Of a stretch of 64,000 nt of DNA, positions 47,749 to 56,967 are shown piece after piece. This stretch comes from Rhizobium esperanzae (lineage in GTDB: Bacteria; Pseudomonadota; Alphaproteobacteria; Rhizobiales; Rhizobiaceae). Every line of letters starts with the position of its first letter. Within the stretch, counting starts at the first letter, position 1. Under the pieces are notes generated by a model that was not told the DNA's origin, ran no database searches, and saw nothing but the letters and a program-made list of their open reading frames with translations. The stretch is taken from assembly GCF_002204185.1 (NCBI RefSeq), contig NZ_MXPU01000007.1:124001-188000 (forward strand), given 5' to 3'. The translations under genes and the position numbers were made by a program.

Positions 47749-48782
47749 AGACGTTTCCCCTTCTTCTCGTTGCGGCTGCTTGCGGCGAGCTGGACCAGGG
47801 TCAGGATAACGAGCACGACGCCCATCAGGATCGAGGCGGCCGATGCCAGGCCGGGATTGCGCAGCGAACTGGCAAAGCCTGTCTCGTAAATAAACTGGGT
47901 GATGTACATGGTGCTGGTGCCGGGCCCGCCGCCGGTGAGCACGAAAACCTCATCGAAGATCTGCACGGCGCGGATCAGTGCCAGGACCAGGACGACGATG
48001 AGGTTCGGCATCAGCAGCGGCAGGGTGATCCGCCGGAAGATACGGGTGGGGCTCGCCTTGTCCATCGCGGCCGCTTCGTAGAGATCCCTCGGGATCGCCT
48101 GCAGGCCGGCGAGCAGGATCAGCGCGTAAAAACCCATATGCGCCCAGACCGAGACGAAGACGGCGAAGAAGAAGGCCCAGAAACGATCGCTGAGCCAGGA
48201 GAAGGGTTCGAAGCCGAACGGGCTCAACGCATAGTTCAACAGGCCCTCGCGCTGAAGGATCCACTTCCAGATCAGGCCGACGACCACGGGCGACAGCAGC
48301 ACCGGAAAGAAGAAGACGGCGCGCCAGAAGCCGCGATTGGAAAGTTCGCGATTGAGGATCAACGCCGTTGCGAGTGCCGCGACCAGCATTGCCGAGACCT
48401 GGAAAACGACGAAGACGGCGGTGTTGCGCACGGCGGCCCAGAAGGTGTCGGCGGCACAAGTGGAGGGGTCGAGATAAGAGCGGCAATCGAAGAGGATGCG
48501 GTACTGCTCAGCGCCGACATAGGTCCTGTTCGGCAGGAAGATGGCGCCGCCGCTCGTCGTCGAATAGATGAAGTTGATGACCAGCGGCAGGAGCACGAAG
48601 ATGGAAAAGATCAGCATGTTGGGCGCCAGGAAGACGCCCGCCATGCCGTTCAGCCCCGTCAGCTTCTGCCAGGCGCGCATCGGGATGTCGATCATCCCCA
48701 TGGCCAGCCTGACAGGCGCAAGGAGCGCTTGCCGCAGACCGGCTTTCGCCGGTGGTTCGGAAGAAACCGTCTTCTCCGCCAT
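47745..48782 (-). CDS. CUT1 sugar permease, MalF-like
   Basis: This 345-residue permease has six to seven hydrophobic segments and the EAA-loop RDLYEAAAMDKASPTRIFRR. A cytoplasmic N-terminus of about 45 residues precedes the first segment (GVFLAPNMLIFSIFVLLPLV). The ATG at 48782 is preferred over a longer frame whose Arg-rich N-terminus overlaps the binding-protein gene. It forms the channel with the MalG-like protein. Confidence 0.92.
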   Translation of the reverse strand: MAEKTVSSEPPAKAGLRQALLAPVRLAMGMIDIPMRAWQKLTGLNGMAGVFLAPNMLIFSIFVLLPLVINFIYSTTSGGAIFLPNRTYVGAEQYRILFDCRSYLDPSTCAADTFWAAVRNTAVFVVFQVSAMLVAALATALILNRELSNRGFWRAVFFFPVLLSPVVVGLIWKWILQREGLLNYALSPFGFEPFSWLSDRFWAFFFAVFVSVWAHMGFYALILLAGLQAIPRDLYEAAAMDKASPTRIFRRITLPLLMPNLIVVLVLALIRAVQIFDEVFVLTGGGPGTSTMYITQFIYETGFASSLRNPGLASAASILMGVVLVILTLVQLAASSRNEKKGKRL

Positions 48783-48793
48783 TCGTTCGTCCG

Positions 48794-50053
48794 TCAGTTG
48801 CCGCCAACCTTGGCCTTGATGTCCTCGTCGATGCGGGCGTAGGCGTCGTCGAGCTTCATTTCGCCGGCGATAACCTGGCTGATGCGGGCAACGATGGCGC
48901 TGTAATAGGCGTCCGACCACTTCCAGCCCGGCAGCTTCATCGCAGGAGCGGCTGTCTGGCCGGCCGATTCGACGAAGGCCTTCAGCGCCGCCTTCACATG
49001 CGGATTATCGGTCTTGAAGTCCACCTGGCCGGCGGCCACACCCTTATGCGCGGGAATGAACAGGCTGCGCTCGGCAAATTCCTTCTGCACGTCGGCGCCT
49101 GCCAGGTAGTCCATCACCTTGGCGACGTCCTTCGGGTTCTTGGTGTACTTGACCGCAACGAGACCCGCACCGCCCTGCATGCCGGTGCAGGCGACCGTGC
49201 CGCAGGGGCTTCCGGCCATGATCCAGTCGAAACTGTCGCCGATCTTCTGCGCGAAGCCGGAAACCTGCCAGCTGCCGGAATAATAATAGGCGAGACCGCC
49301 ATTGATGAAATCTTCGGCCGCAGCGCGATAGGTGCTGCCGGCAGCACTGACCCAGACGTCTTTGTTGACGGTGCCGTCCTCGTTCCATTTGACAAAGCGG
49401 CTGAGGAATTCCTTGGCGCCCTGATCGATGGGCGCCGGCTTGCCATCAGCGGCGATATAGTTGGCGCCATAGGAAATATTCGGGCCGGAGACGCGGTGGC
49501 CGGAGCGGTCGATCGCCATGGCGAAGACTTTCTGGCTGTCAGCGACCTTCCTGGCCGCTGCCGCCCAGTCATCCCATGTGGCTTTCGGACCGGGAATTTC
49601 GACGCCGGCCTGCTCGAACAGCGTCTTGTTGACGAAGCCGCCGGTCAGCGTCAGCTGGGTCATGAAGCCGGTGATGGCGTTCGAACCATCGGGGCGCATC
49701 CAATCGGCCTGGGCGCCGAAATTCTCGTCCCAATATTTCGCATCGGCGAGTAGCGGGCGAAGGTCGAGCCAATGCTGCGCCTGCGCCTTCAGATTGGTGA
49801 CGCGGGCGATATCGGGTCCCTTCCCGGCCTCCAGCTGCACCGGCAGCTGTTCCTTGACGACGTCATAGGAGACTTCGTCGAGGATGACGTTGACATCGGG
49901 ATTGGCCTTGGAGAAACGCGCCAGCAGATCCTTGATCACCTCGCCTTCGCCGCCGTCGGAATACCACATGATGCGCACGTCGCCGGCATGGGTGGCAACG
50001 GAACTCAAGAGAACCGCAGCAAAAGCCGCGCCGATCGATTTCATTCTGGTCAT
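48794..50053 (-). CDS. CUT1 sugar-binding protein
   Basis: This 419-residue periplasmic protein has a signal peptide (MKSIGAAFAAVLLSSVATHA) and the family 1 extracellular solute-binding fold: DVRIMWYSDGGEGEVIKDLL, AGKGPDIARVTNLKAQAQHW and LFEQAGVEIPGPKATWDDWA. The ATG at 50053 follows GGAGGAG. It lies 65 bases after the 840-residue protein gene and 11 before the MalF-like gene. Ligand is unknown, probably an oligosaccharide or glycoside. Confidence 0.92.
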   Translation of the reverse strand: MTRMKSIGAAFAAVLLSSVATHAGDVRIMWYSDGGEGEVIKDLLARFSKANPDVNVILDEVSYDVVKEQLPVQLEAGKGPDIARVTNLKAQAQHWLDLRPLLADAKYWDENFGAQADWMRPDGSNAITGFMTQLTLTGGFVNKTLFEQAGVEIPGPKATWDDWAAAARKVADSQKVFAMAIDRSGHRVSGPNISYGANYIAADGKPAPIDQGAKEFLSRFVKWNEDGTVNKDVWVSAAGSTYRAAAEDFINGGLAYYYSGSWQVSGFAQKIGDSFDWIMAGSPCGTVACTGMQGGAGLVAVKYTKNPKDVAKVMDYLAGADVQKEFAERSLFIPAHKGVAAGQVDFKTDNPHVKAALKAFVESAGQTAAPAMKLPGWKWSDAYYSAIVARISQVIAGEMKLDDAYARIDEDIKAKVGGN

Positions 50054-50087
50054 AGTCTCCTCCTCTTGACCGCTGAATTCCTGCGCC

Positions 50088-50109
50088 CGGCCGGATCCTC
50101 CACCGGCCG
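50088..50109 (-). repeat. Intra-operon hairpin before the sugar-binding protein gene
   Basis: CGGCCGG and CCGGCCG pair perfectly around an 8-base loop, between the 840-residue protein gene and the binding-protein gene. There is no T-run. It may stabilise or separate the binding-protein message. Confidence 0.45.
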
Positions 50110-50118
50110 AACAGTCGT

Positions 50119-52641
50119 CTACGAGGCAGCGCGCCGCCGCTGCCTGCCTGGTATCTCCAGATGTACCGCTTCTCCCCGCACCGACCAGTCCGAGGGTCTC
50201 AGAATACGGCCTTCGGCGCGCACGGTGCCGTCCTCTTCGAAGACGACCTGACCGTAATCCGGATCGACGATGATCAGTGCACCCTCATTGTCGCGGCGGG
50301 CTGTAAGCGTGGCGAAGCGCGCCCGCATGCCGTCGAGGCCGTCTTCGCGCCCGAGATCGGAGAGACGGACAATCCAGCGCCCCGTGCGGCCGGCCAGGCG
50401 CAACTCGACATCCGTCGCCGGCCCGTGTTTCACCGGTTCGAGCAGGCCGTTCCCGACCAGCATCGCGAGGCCGCCACCAGAGCGGGCGAGCGCCAGCTTG
50501 CCGTCGACCAGCTTCTCGTCGAAGGCTTCGAGCGGGAACCAGGCATGGGTGAAATCCGGCTGGCCCTCGTGGATGTCGAAATCGAGAATGGCGAGGTCAC
50601 GATATTGATGCACGCGCGGCAGCGTTCCGCAGCCGCCCCAGAAGCTCGGCCGGCCGTAGCCGAACTGGATGGTTTCGCCGGGATGGTTGATCCAGATCTG
50701 CGCTTCCGGCCGCTCGCCCAAACGCAGGTGCAGAACCGTCTCCTGATAACCCCAGGCGCCTGGGCGATAATGGGCGATGGTGCCGAGTGCGGTGTCGCGC
50801 GTCTTGTAGTGATAGAGGGCGGCGAAGCGGTTCTCGCCCTGGGAAAAGGTCCATTCCTGCGCGTCGTCGGACTGGTGCGCAGCGATGGCCGCGAGCTCTT
50901 GCGGAAATCGCAGACCATGATCGCGGATGCAGACGGCCAGCTGCGGCAGCGCGTGGACGCGGCGGCCGTACCAGCCGCGGCCCCAGAGCAGCCGGGCGAT
51001 GGCCGACAGCTCGACCGAGCGGCCGGGACGCAGCGTGTGTTCGTAGGAGCGGCCCTGGCTGCCGGTCAGCATGCCGTGATGGGCCGAGCGGGCGACAATT
51101 TCCATCAGGCGGACGATGCTGGCGCTCGCCCGGGCGCGGATCGCCTCATCCGGGGCGCAGGCGGCAAGCGCCGTCAGCCCCTTGAGGTCGATCGGAAAAT
51201 AGGGAACAGAATTCCACTCGGCCATTTCCCAGCGCTCGAAATGATCGAGCCAGGCGCGGACGCGTTCTTCGCCGACCTTCATCTGCTCGGCGCCGGTGCG
51301 GCCGGAACGGACGAAGACGGCATCGGGGAACAGCCTGCCGCCGAGATAGGCGGCGGTGTGGAAGAGCAGCGCGTGGTTTTCCGAAAAATACCACTGAACG
51401 TCGTTGCCCGGCTCGTCCATCCAGTGGCGGTAATTGAGAACGGCATGCTCAATCCGCTGCCGCAGGGCTTGCGACAGCAGATCGCTCCAGCGCGTATAGG
51501 CAAAGAGCAGTGGCACCAGCACGAAATCGGCACAGTCGTGGCAATCCTCGATGACCGGCAGCATGGCCGAAATCATCGCCTCGGTCTCCTCGCCGCTCTG
51601 ACCCAATGCAAGCCGCGCAAAAGCGCAGATCGTGTCGGGCTCGGCGTTGGCTGCGACCTCGGCAAGCGCCTCATTGACGCGATCCTTGAGCGCCGCGGGT
51701 GCCTGCCCCTGGCGCTGGGCGTGACAAATTTCGACGCCGAGCGTGCGGCCGAGCGAAAGTTTGCCTGCTTTGAACGTGATCCGGAAATGGCGGAAATCGG
51801 CGGGCATATCGGCCGAGGGGCCGAGTTCCAGCTTCGTTGCTCCCGCTTTCAGCGCGAATTCATAATCGAAGCGCTCGACCGACATGAAGTCGCCTTCGAT
51901 CTCTACTTGACAGCTCAACGCCACCGGCAGCCGCGCGGGAAACAGGATCGTCACGTCTTCGCCGAGATAGGCGGTGCGGTCGAAGCGCATGCCTTCGAGG
52001 ATTGCTTCCAGCCCGTCCGCGTCACCGGCCGCGATGGGGACAGGCACCGATGTTTCGACCTCCGGCCCATCGAGATAATCCAGCTGGAAATAGAAGCGGG
52101 CGTCGCGCTCGGCGAGATCGTCGAAATAGATGCGGATCTCATTGAGGCCGGCGGCGAGCTCAACCTCGAAGATTTGTTGGGCTTCCAGATTGCGCTCGTA
52201 GGGCGCCATGAAGCCCTGCTCGCGGCCGTTGACGAAGAGGATGGCGCCGCCGCAGGTCGACAGACGGAGCCTGGCGGACCCGGCCATGCCGGCATCGAGG
52301 AAGGTGCGCGCCCAGCAGCCGATGCGGGTCGGGCGAAACCAGAAGCCGGAGAGATCGACTCGCGGCGAGGCAAAGGGAAGCCACCAGCGGATGGGCTCGA
52401 ATTCGCCAACCGGTTGCGGTCTTTGGCCGGAGAAGCATGCCTTGAATTCGGTGCGGCAGGGATATTCATGGGGGATGAAGTTCTTCGTCTTGGTGACGAA
52501 GAAAAACGGATCCATGCTGCCTTCCATCGGCCGGTCGGCGACGTCGTAGCGCGCCTGCGAGAGAGGACCGAGCTGCCAATAGACGATTGGGCTATTCTTG
52601 GCGGTTGCGCGGCGGAGATGGGCTAGCTGCTCAGCGGCCAT
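50119..52641 (-). CDS. Unassigned 840-residue protein, possible carbohydrate-active enzyme
   Basis: I do not recognise a named family. The protein is soluble, has no signal peptide or membrane segment, and so is probably cytoplasmic. The N-terminal third is beta-rich with a jelly-roll look (LRLSTCGGAILFVNGREQGF, then FEVELAAGLNEIRIYFDDLA), like sugar-binding modules. The middle (about 370-620) is helical with a repeated alpha/alpha pattern and the motif WYFSENHALLFHTAAYLGGR, as seen in toroid glycosidases and lyases. The C-terminal third is beta-rich again (IWINHPGETIQFGYGRPSFW). It is the first gene of a CUT1 importer operon and divergent from a LacI regulator, so an intracellular enzyme acting on the imported glycan is the best guess. 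The ATG at 52641 is chosen from the start of the conserved-looking region; AGGTTTCAG precedes it. Confidence 0.8.
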   Translation of the reverse strand: MAAEQLAHLRRATAKNSPIVYWQLGPLSQARYDVADRPMEGSMDPFFFVTKTKNFIPHEYPCRTEFKACFSGQRPQPVGEFEPIRWWLPFASPRVDLSGFWFRPTRIGCWARTFLDAGMAGSARLRLSTCGGAILFVNGREQGFMAPYERNLEAQQIFEVELAAGLNEIRIYFDDLAERDARFYFQLDYLDGPEVETSVPVPIAAGDADGLEAILEGMRFDRTAYLGEDVTILFPARLPVALSCQVEIEGDFMSVERFDYEFALKAGATKLELGPSADMPADFRHFRITFKAGKLSLGRTLGVEICHAQRQGQAPAALKDRVNEALAEVAANAEPDTICAFARLALGQSGEETEAMISAMLPVIEDCHDCADFVLVPLLFAYTRWSDLLSQALRQRIEHAVLNYRHWMDEPGNDVQWYFSENHALLFHTAAYLGGRLFPDAVFVRSGRTGAEQMKVGEERVRAWLDHFERWEMAEWNSVPYFPIDLKGLTALAACAPDEAIRARASASIVRLMEIVARSAHHGMLTGSQGRSYEHTLRPGRSVELSAIARLLWGRGWYGRRVHALPQLAVCIRDHGLRFPQELAAIAAHQSDDAQEWTFSQGENRFAALYHYKTRDTALGTIAHYRPGAWGYQETVLHLRLGERPEAQIWINHPGETIQFGYGRPSFWGGCGTLPRVHQYRDLAILDFDIHEGQPDFTHAWFPLEAFDEKLVDGKLALARSGGGLAMLVGNGLLEPVKHGPATDVELRLAGRTGRWIVRLSDLGREDGLDGMRARFATLTARRDNEGALIIVDPDYGQVVFEEDGTVRAEGRILRPSDWSVRGEAVHLEIPGRQRRRAAS

Positions 52642-52779
52642 CTGAAACCTGCTCCGGCTGCCTTGGGATTTTCGAGAAAACGCCGACGCATGGATGGCGG
52701 TCAAGCCGCATCTTCAAAGCCTCCCTGCTCTGCCGCTTGTCGCGGACTCCTCGGGGGCAATTGTGCATAGGCATTCCAT

Positions 52780-52787
52780 TTGCGCAA
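52780..52787. promoter_or_regulatory. Possible LacI-family operator core
   Basis: TTGCGCAA is an 8-base palindrome in the 189-base gap between the 840-residue gene and lacI-type gene. It has the central CG common in LacI-family operators. It is short and may be chance. Confidence 0.3.
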
Positions 52788-52830
52788 CGTGAAAGATTTT
52801 TGCATAAAGGAGCTGGAGCGAGGAAATGTC

Positions 52831-53895
52831 ATGGCCGCGGAGCAGAAAAAAGGCAGGCGCACACGCCTCGACGACATCGCCGCCCGCTGCGGCGTTTCGA
52901 TCAGCACAGTGTCGCGGGCGCTGGCCGGCGAAAAGGGCGTCAGGCCCGAGATCCGCAAGCTGGTGCTGGAAACGGCAAGTGCGGCCAGCTATGCCCTGCC
53001 CGCAAGTGTCGCCGGCAAGAAGGTCATGCTCGTCGCCTCCGGCGCGGCGATGATCGACTATGTCCGCAACCAGTTCACGCTCCACGTGCTCGAAGGATTG
53101 AACGCGCGCGCGTCCGCCCTCGGCATCGAGATGGCGATGCGCCCGGTGGCCGACAAGGCCGATGAAACCCGCGTCATCGCTGAGATGCGCAATGATGCAA
53201 GTTTCGGCGGCATGCTGATCCTGACGGTCGACGAGGAGGACATGCTGGCGGCCGCCGCCGATCTCGGGAAGCCTGTCGTGCTCGTCAACAGCGACGATCC
53301 CTATATGCGGCTTTCGAGTGTGACGCCCTGCAACCGCTCGGCCGCCTTCATCGCCGCCGAGCGGTTGATCGAGGCCGGTCATCAACGCATCCTGTTCATG
53401 CTGCGGCCGGGACGGCGGACGATCGAGCGGCGCCTGGAGGGGTGGCGCGACGCGCTGCAGCAGCACGGGCTTCCAGCCGACGCCGACCTGGTGCTCGAGG
53501 TCGACGACTGGCTGCCGGAACTCGGCGCCGAGGCGATCACCCGTCTCGTCGGCGACAAGGGTCTTTGCTTCACCGCCGTTCTGACGGCGGGCGACAGTCT
53601 CGCCAACGGCGCCGTGCGCGGATTGCAGGCGATGGGTTATGCGGTGCCGCAGGATGTCTCCGTCATGGGCATAGACGACCTGCCGCAATCGGCCTTTCTC
53701 AATCCGCCACTGTCGACGGTGCACATTCCGATGCGCGAACTCGGCGCCACCGCGCTGGACCTGTTGCGCGACATGATGCTCCGCCTTGCCTTGCCGCGCC
53801 GCCGTATCGAGCTTGCCTGCCATGTCGTCGAAAGAGGCAGCGTCGCAGCCGTCCGCCATCCGGTTGCCATGGATCACATCAAGCCAATCGCATGA
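52831..53895 (+). CDS. LacI-family transcriptional regulator
   Basis: This 354-residue repressor has the LacI helix-turn-helix and hinge (RLDDIAARCGVSISTVSRAL, then AGEKGVRPEIRKLVLETA) and a periplasmic-binding-type effector domain (GGMLILTVDEEDMLAAAADL; FTAVLTAGDSLANGAVRGLQ; VMGIDDLPQSAFLNPPLSTV). The ATG at 52831 has a GAGGAAA site; a longer frame upstream is not supported. It is divergent from the CUT1 operon and probably controls it. An FMN reductase gene follows after four bases. Confidence 0.93.
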   Translation: MAAEQKKGRRTRLDDIAARCGVSISTVSRALAGEKGVRPEIRKLVLETASAASYALPASVAGKKVMLVASGAAMIDYVRNQFTLHVLEGLNARASALGIEMAMRPVADKADETRVIAEMRNDASFGGMLILTVDEEDMLAAAADLGKPVVLVNSDDPYMRLSSVTPCNRSAAFIAAERLIEAGHQRILFMLRPGRRTIERRLEGWRDALQQHGLPADADLVLEVDDWLPELGAEAITRLVGDKGLCFTAVLTAGDSLANGAVRGLQAMGYAVPQDVSVMGIDDLPQSAFLNPPLSTVHIPMRELGATALDLLRDMMLRLALPRRRIELACHVVERGSVAAVRHPVAMDHIKPIA

Positions 53896-53899
53896 GGTT

Positions 53900-54439
53900 A
53901 TGCCGATCACGAAATTCCTGGCGATATCCGGAAGCGCCCGCAGAGCCTCGACCAATACGGCCATGCTATATGCCCTCCAGTCGGCTGCCGGGCCGGCGCA
54001 TATGCTCTCGGTCTATGATCGTATCGGCCAGCTCCCGGTCTTCTCGCCCGATCTCGAACTTCCCGAGCCTCCTTCCGAAGTGGCGGCTCTTGCAAAGGCG
54101 ATCGCGGATGCGGACGGACTGATCCTGGCGAGCCCCGAATATATCAGGTCAATCCCAGGCGGGCTGAAGAACGCCATCGACTGGCTCGTCTCCCGCAACG
54201 AAGTGATCGGCAAACCGATCGTGCTTGCGCACGCGTCGCATCGCGGCGAAGACATGCTGCAGCAACTTCGCACCGTTCTCGCCACGCTGAGCGAGCGCTT
54301 CAACGAGCAGCTCTTTCTTCGCCTCCATCTGATGAAGCTTTCCCCGGAAGAAATTGCCGAGCATCTTTCCGCGCCCCGGCATCAGGAGGAGATGCGCGAT
54401 TTCCTCGAGGCTTTCGCACGCTATTGCAGTGCAGCCTGA
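53900..54439 (+). CDS. NADPH-dependent FMN reductase family protein
   Basis: This 179-residue flavodoxin-fold protein has the FMN loop ISGSARRASTNTAML and the family motif ASPEYIRSIPGGLKNAIDWL. Such enzymes reduce flavin, quinones, azo compounds or metals. It starts four bases after the LacI stop, so both are on one transcript; GAGG lies just before the ATG at 53900. Why a flavin reductase is tied to this sugar regulator is not clear from sequence. Confidence 0.9.
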   Translation: MPITKFLAISGSARRASTNTAMLYALQSAAGPAHMLSVYDRIGQLPVFSPDLELPEPPSEVAALAKAIADADGLILASPEYIRSIPGGLKNAIDWLVSRNEVIGKPIVLAHASHRGEDMLQQLRTVLATLSERFNEQLFLRLHLMKLSPEEIAEHLSAPRHQEEMRDFLEAFARYCSAA

Positions 54440-54462
54440 GGCTCGGCTGCGCAACGACCCCG

Positions 54463-55206
54463 TCAAGCCTCCATGAAGCTCGCCTCGAACAGCTCCTGCG
54501 CATAGGCATCATGCGTCGTGCCGGCCTGCAGATCCGCCTTTGTGAGTTCGTCGACGAAGCCGCCGTTCTTCATGATCAGCACCCGGTCGCACATATGGGC
54601 AATGACCGCGAGATCGTGACTGACGAGCAGATAGGTCAGCCCCTTCTCCTCACGCTGATCGGCCAGCAGGTTGAGGATTTCGGCCTGGACGGAGACATCG
54701 AGCGCCGAGGTGGGCTCGTCGAGCAGCAGGATCGGCGGCGACAGGATCAGCGCCCGGGCGATCGCCACGCGCTGCCGCTGGCCGCCGGAAAGCTCGTGTG
54801 GAAACCGGTTTGCGAAGCTTGCCGGCAGCCCCACCTGGATCAACGCCCTTTCGACCTTCGACCAGATGTCGGAATGGCGCATGGCGCGCAGCGGTTCGGC
54901 AAGCGCGGTGCCGATGCGGTGGCGCGGATGCAGGGATCCGTAGGGATCCTGAAAAACCATCTGGGCTGAGGTCAGCTCCTCGCGGGAGCGCGTCTTGCCG
55001 ATCGGCCTTCCGCGAAGCTCGATCTGACCGGTCCAACCGGCTTCCATGCCGGCGAGGCAGCGCAGCACCGTCGATTTGCCGCAGCCGGATTCGCCGACGA
55101 TACCGAGGGTCTCACCCTGGCTCACCTGAAAACTGATGCTCCTGACGACATGATTGCTTGATTTGCCGGAGGAAAAGACGACGTCGAGGCCACGGACATT
55201 GATCAT
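54463..55206 (-). CDS. Oligopeptide-type ABC ATPase (DppF/OppF-like)
   Basis: This 247-residue ATPase has Walker A GESGCGKSTVLRCLAGMEAG, LSGGQRQRVAIARALILSPP and LLDEPTSALDVSVQAEIL. It is shorter than typical DppF because the C-terminal extension is brief. Its ATG overlaps the DppD-like gene stop by four bases. It is the last gene of the five-gene importer operon. Confidence 0.92.
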   Translation of the reverse strand: MINVRGLDVVFSSGKSSNHVVRSISFQVSQGETLGIVGESGCGKSTVLRCLAGMEAGWTGQIELRGRPIGKTRSREELTSAQMVFQDPYGSLHPRHRIGTALAEPLRAMRHSDIWSKVERALIQVGLPASFANRFPHELSGGQRQRVAIARALILSPPILLLDEPTSALDVSVQAEILNLLADQREEKGLTYLLVSHDLAVIAHMCDRVLIMKNGGFVDELTKADLQAGTTHDAYAQELFEASFMEA

Positions 55207-56063
55207 TGCGCCGTCTCCAGATCGAGTTTCGCCCGGTCGAGAACGGCAAGCCGGCGAACCGGGTGCTTCGGGTCGGGCAGCGCCGCTATCAGCCCGCGCG
55301 TATAGGGATGGCGAGCCTCTTCGAGATTGGTCAGCGTTTCGACGATGCGGCCGGCATACATGACGACGATGCGCTCGCAGAAGGCTGCCACCATGCGGAT
55401 GTCGTGGCTGATCAGGAGAAGGCCAGAATTGTTTTCGCGCACCAGTTCGTCGAGCAGCAGCAGCACGTCCTTGCGGACGCTGACATCGAGCGCCGAGGTC
55501 GGCTCGTCGGCAATGACAAGCTTCGGCCGGGCCAGCAGCATCATGGCGATCATCACGCGCTGGCCCATGCCGCCCGATATTTGGTGTGGATAAAGCGCCA
55601 TGACCCGATCGGGATCGCTGATGCGCACGCGCTCCAGCATGGCGCGGGCTGCTTCCAACGCCTGGCTCTTGCCAAGACCGAGGTGAAGGCGTGCGGCTTC
55701 GGCGATCTGTTTGCCGATCGAGAGCACCGGGTTCAGCGAATAGCGCGGATCCTGCATGATCAGCGCGATATCCTTGCCGCGAAGCGCGCCCATCTGCCGC
55801 TCGCTCTTCGACAGCAACGGATCGCCACCGAGATCCAGACGTTCGGCGGTGATGACCGCGGCCGGCGGCAGCAGACGCATGATGGCGCGACCGGTCGTCG
55901 ACTTGCCGGAACCGGATTCTCCGACGATGCCGACCCGTTCGCGCCCGACATCGAAACTGACATCAGAGACGGCGGGCACGGCCCCTCGCCCGAAGCGAAC
56001 GCTCAAGTCCTTGACGGACAGAACGGGCTGCAAATCACGATCCTTCTTTTCACGATCTGGCAT
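55203..56063 (-). CDS. Oligopeptide-type ABC ATPase (DppD/OppD-like)
   Basis: This 286-residue ATPase has Walker A GIVGESGSGKSTTGRAIMRL, a signature with one substitution (ISGGMGQRVMIAMMLLARPK) and Walker B IADEPTSALDVSVRKDVLLL. The C-terminal oligopeptide-transporter region (HPYTRGLIAALPDPKHP) is present. The ATG at 56063 overlaps the DppC-like gene by 14 bases. It pairs with the DppF-like ATPase. Confidence 0.92.
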   Translation of the reverse strand: MPDREKKDRDLQPVLSVKDLSVRFGRGAVPAVSDVSFDVGRERVGIVGESGSGKSTTGRAIMRLLPPAAVITAERLDLGGDPLLSKSERQMGALRGKDIALIMQDPRYSLNPVLSIGKQIAEAARLHLGLGKSQALEAARAMLERVRISDPDRVMALYPHQISGGMGQRVMIAMMLLARPKLVIADEPTSALDVSVRKDVLLLLDELVRENNSGLLLISHDIRMVAAFCERIVVMYAGRIVETLTNLEEARHPYTRGLIAALPDPKHPVRRLAVLDRAKLDLETAQ

Positions 56064-56967
56064 GGCGCGGATCCAGAATGTCGCGCAGAGCATCTCCGGC
56101 GATGTTGAAGGCAAGGCTCGTCAGCAGGATGGCGATACCGGGCATGACGGCGACCCACCAGTAATCGAGCATGAATTTGCGGCCGTTGGAAATCATCGCG
56201 CCCCATTCCGGTGCCGGCGGCTGGGCGCCGAGGCCGAGGAAGCCGAGCGAGGCCGCCGTCAGGATGATGCCCGCCATGTTGAGCGTCAGGCGCACGATGA
56301 CCGACGGCACGCACATCGGCGCGATATAGAGAAGAAGAATGCGGATCGGCGAGGCGCCGTAAAGGCGGGCGGCGACGACATAGTCGGCATTTCTGACGAC
56401 CAGCGCCTCGGCGCGCGCGAGCCTGGCGATCGGCGGCCATGCCGTCAGGGAGATGGCGATGATGGCCGTGGTCAGGCCAGCGCCGAGCGCCGCCGCAAAG
56501 GCGAGCGCCAGGATCAGCGACGGGAAGGACAGAACGATATCGGTGGCCCGCATCAGCAGCGCATCGGTGCGCCCGCCGAAAAAACCGGCGACCACGCCGA
56601 TCAACAGGCCGATCGGCCCGACGATCAGGGAGATCGACAGCACGGTCTGAATGGTGATGCGCGTGCCGAAGATCAGGCGGCTCAGAATGTCGCGACCGAA
56701 TTCGTCGGTGCCGGCCCAATGTGCGAGGCTCGGCGGCTGCAGGGCGTCGCCAAGCGATTGGATGACCGGGTCATAAGGCGCCAGTAACGGCGCGAAGATC
56801 GCAATCAGGCAAAGCAGGCCGAGGATGACGAAGCCGGCAAGGCCGAGCGGCTCGGCAGCCAGCTTGCGGCCGGCACGGGCAAACGACGCCGCCATGCGGC
56901 TCGGCACGCTCGGAGGACGGATCTGAATCTCGCCGCGGATAACATTGCTCATCGGGCTGGGGCTCAT
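56050..56967 (-). CDS. Oligopeptide-type ABC permease (DppC-like)
   Basis: This 305-residue permease has six hydrophobic segments, the family N-terminal segment then HWAGTDEFGRDILSRLIFGT, and the coupling loop ARAEALVVRNADYVVAARLY. Its ATG overlaps the DppB-like gene stop by four bases. Confidence 0.93.
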   Translation of the reverse strand: MSPSPMSNVIRGEIQIRPPSVPSRMAASFARAGRKLAAEPLGLAGFVILGLLCLIAIFAPLLAPYDPVIQSLGDALQPPSLAHWAGTDEFGRDILSRLIFGTRITIQTVLSISLIVGPIGLLIGVVAGFFGGRTDALLMRATDIVLSFPSLILALAFAAALGAGLTTAIIAISLTAWPPIARLARAEALVVRNADYVVAARLYGASPIRILLLYIAPMCVPSVIVRLTLNMAGIILTAASLGFLGLGAQPPAPEWGAMISNGRKFMLDYWWVAVMPGIAILLTSLAFNIAGDALRDILDPRHARS

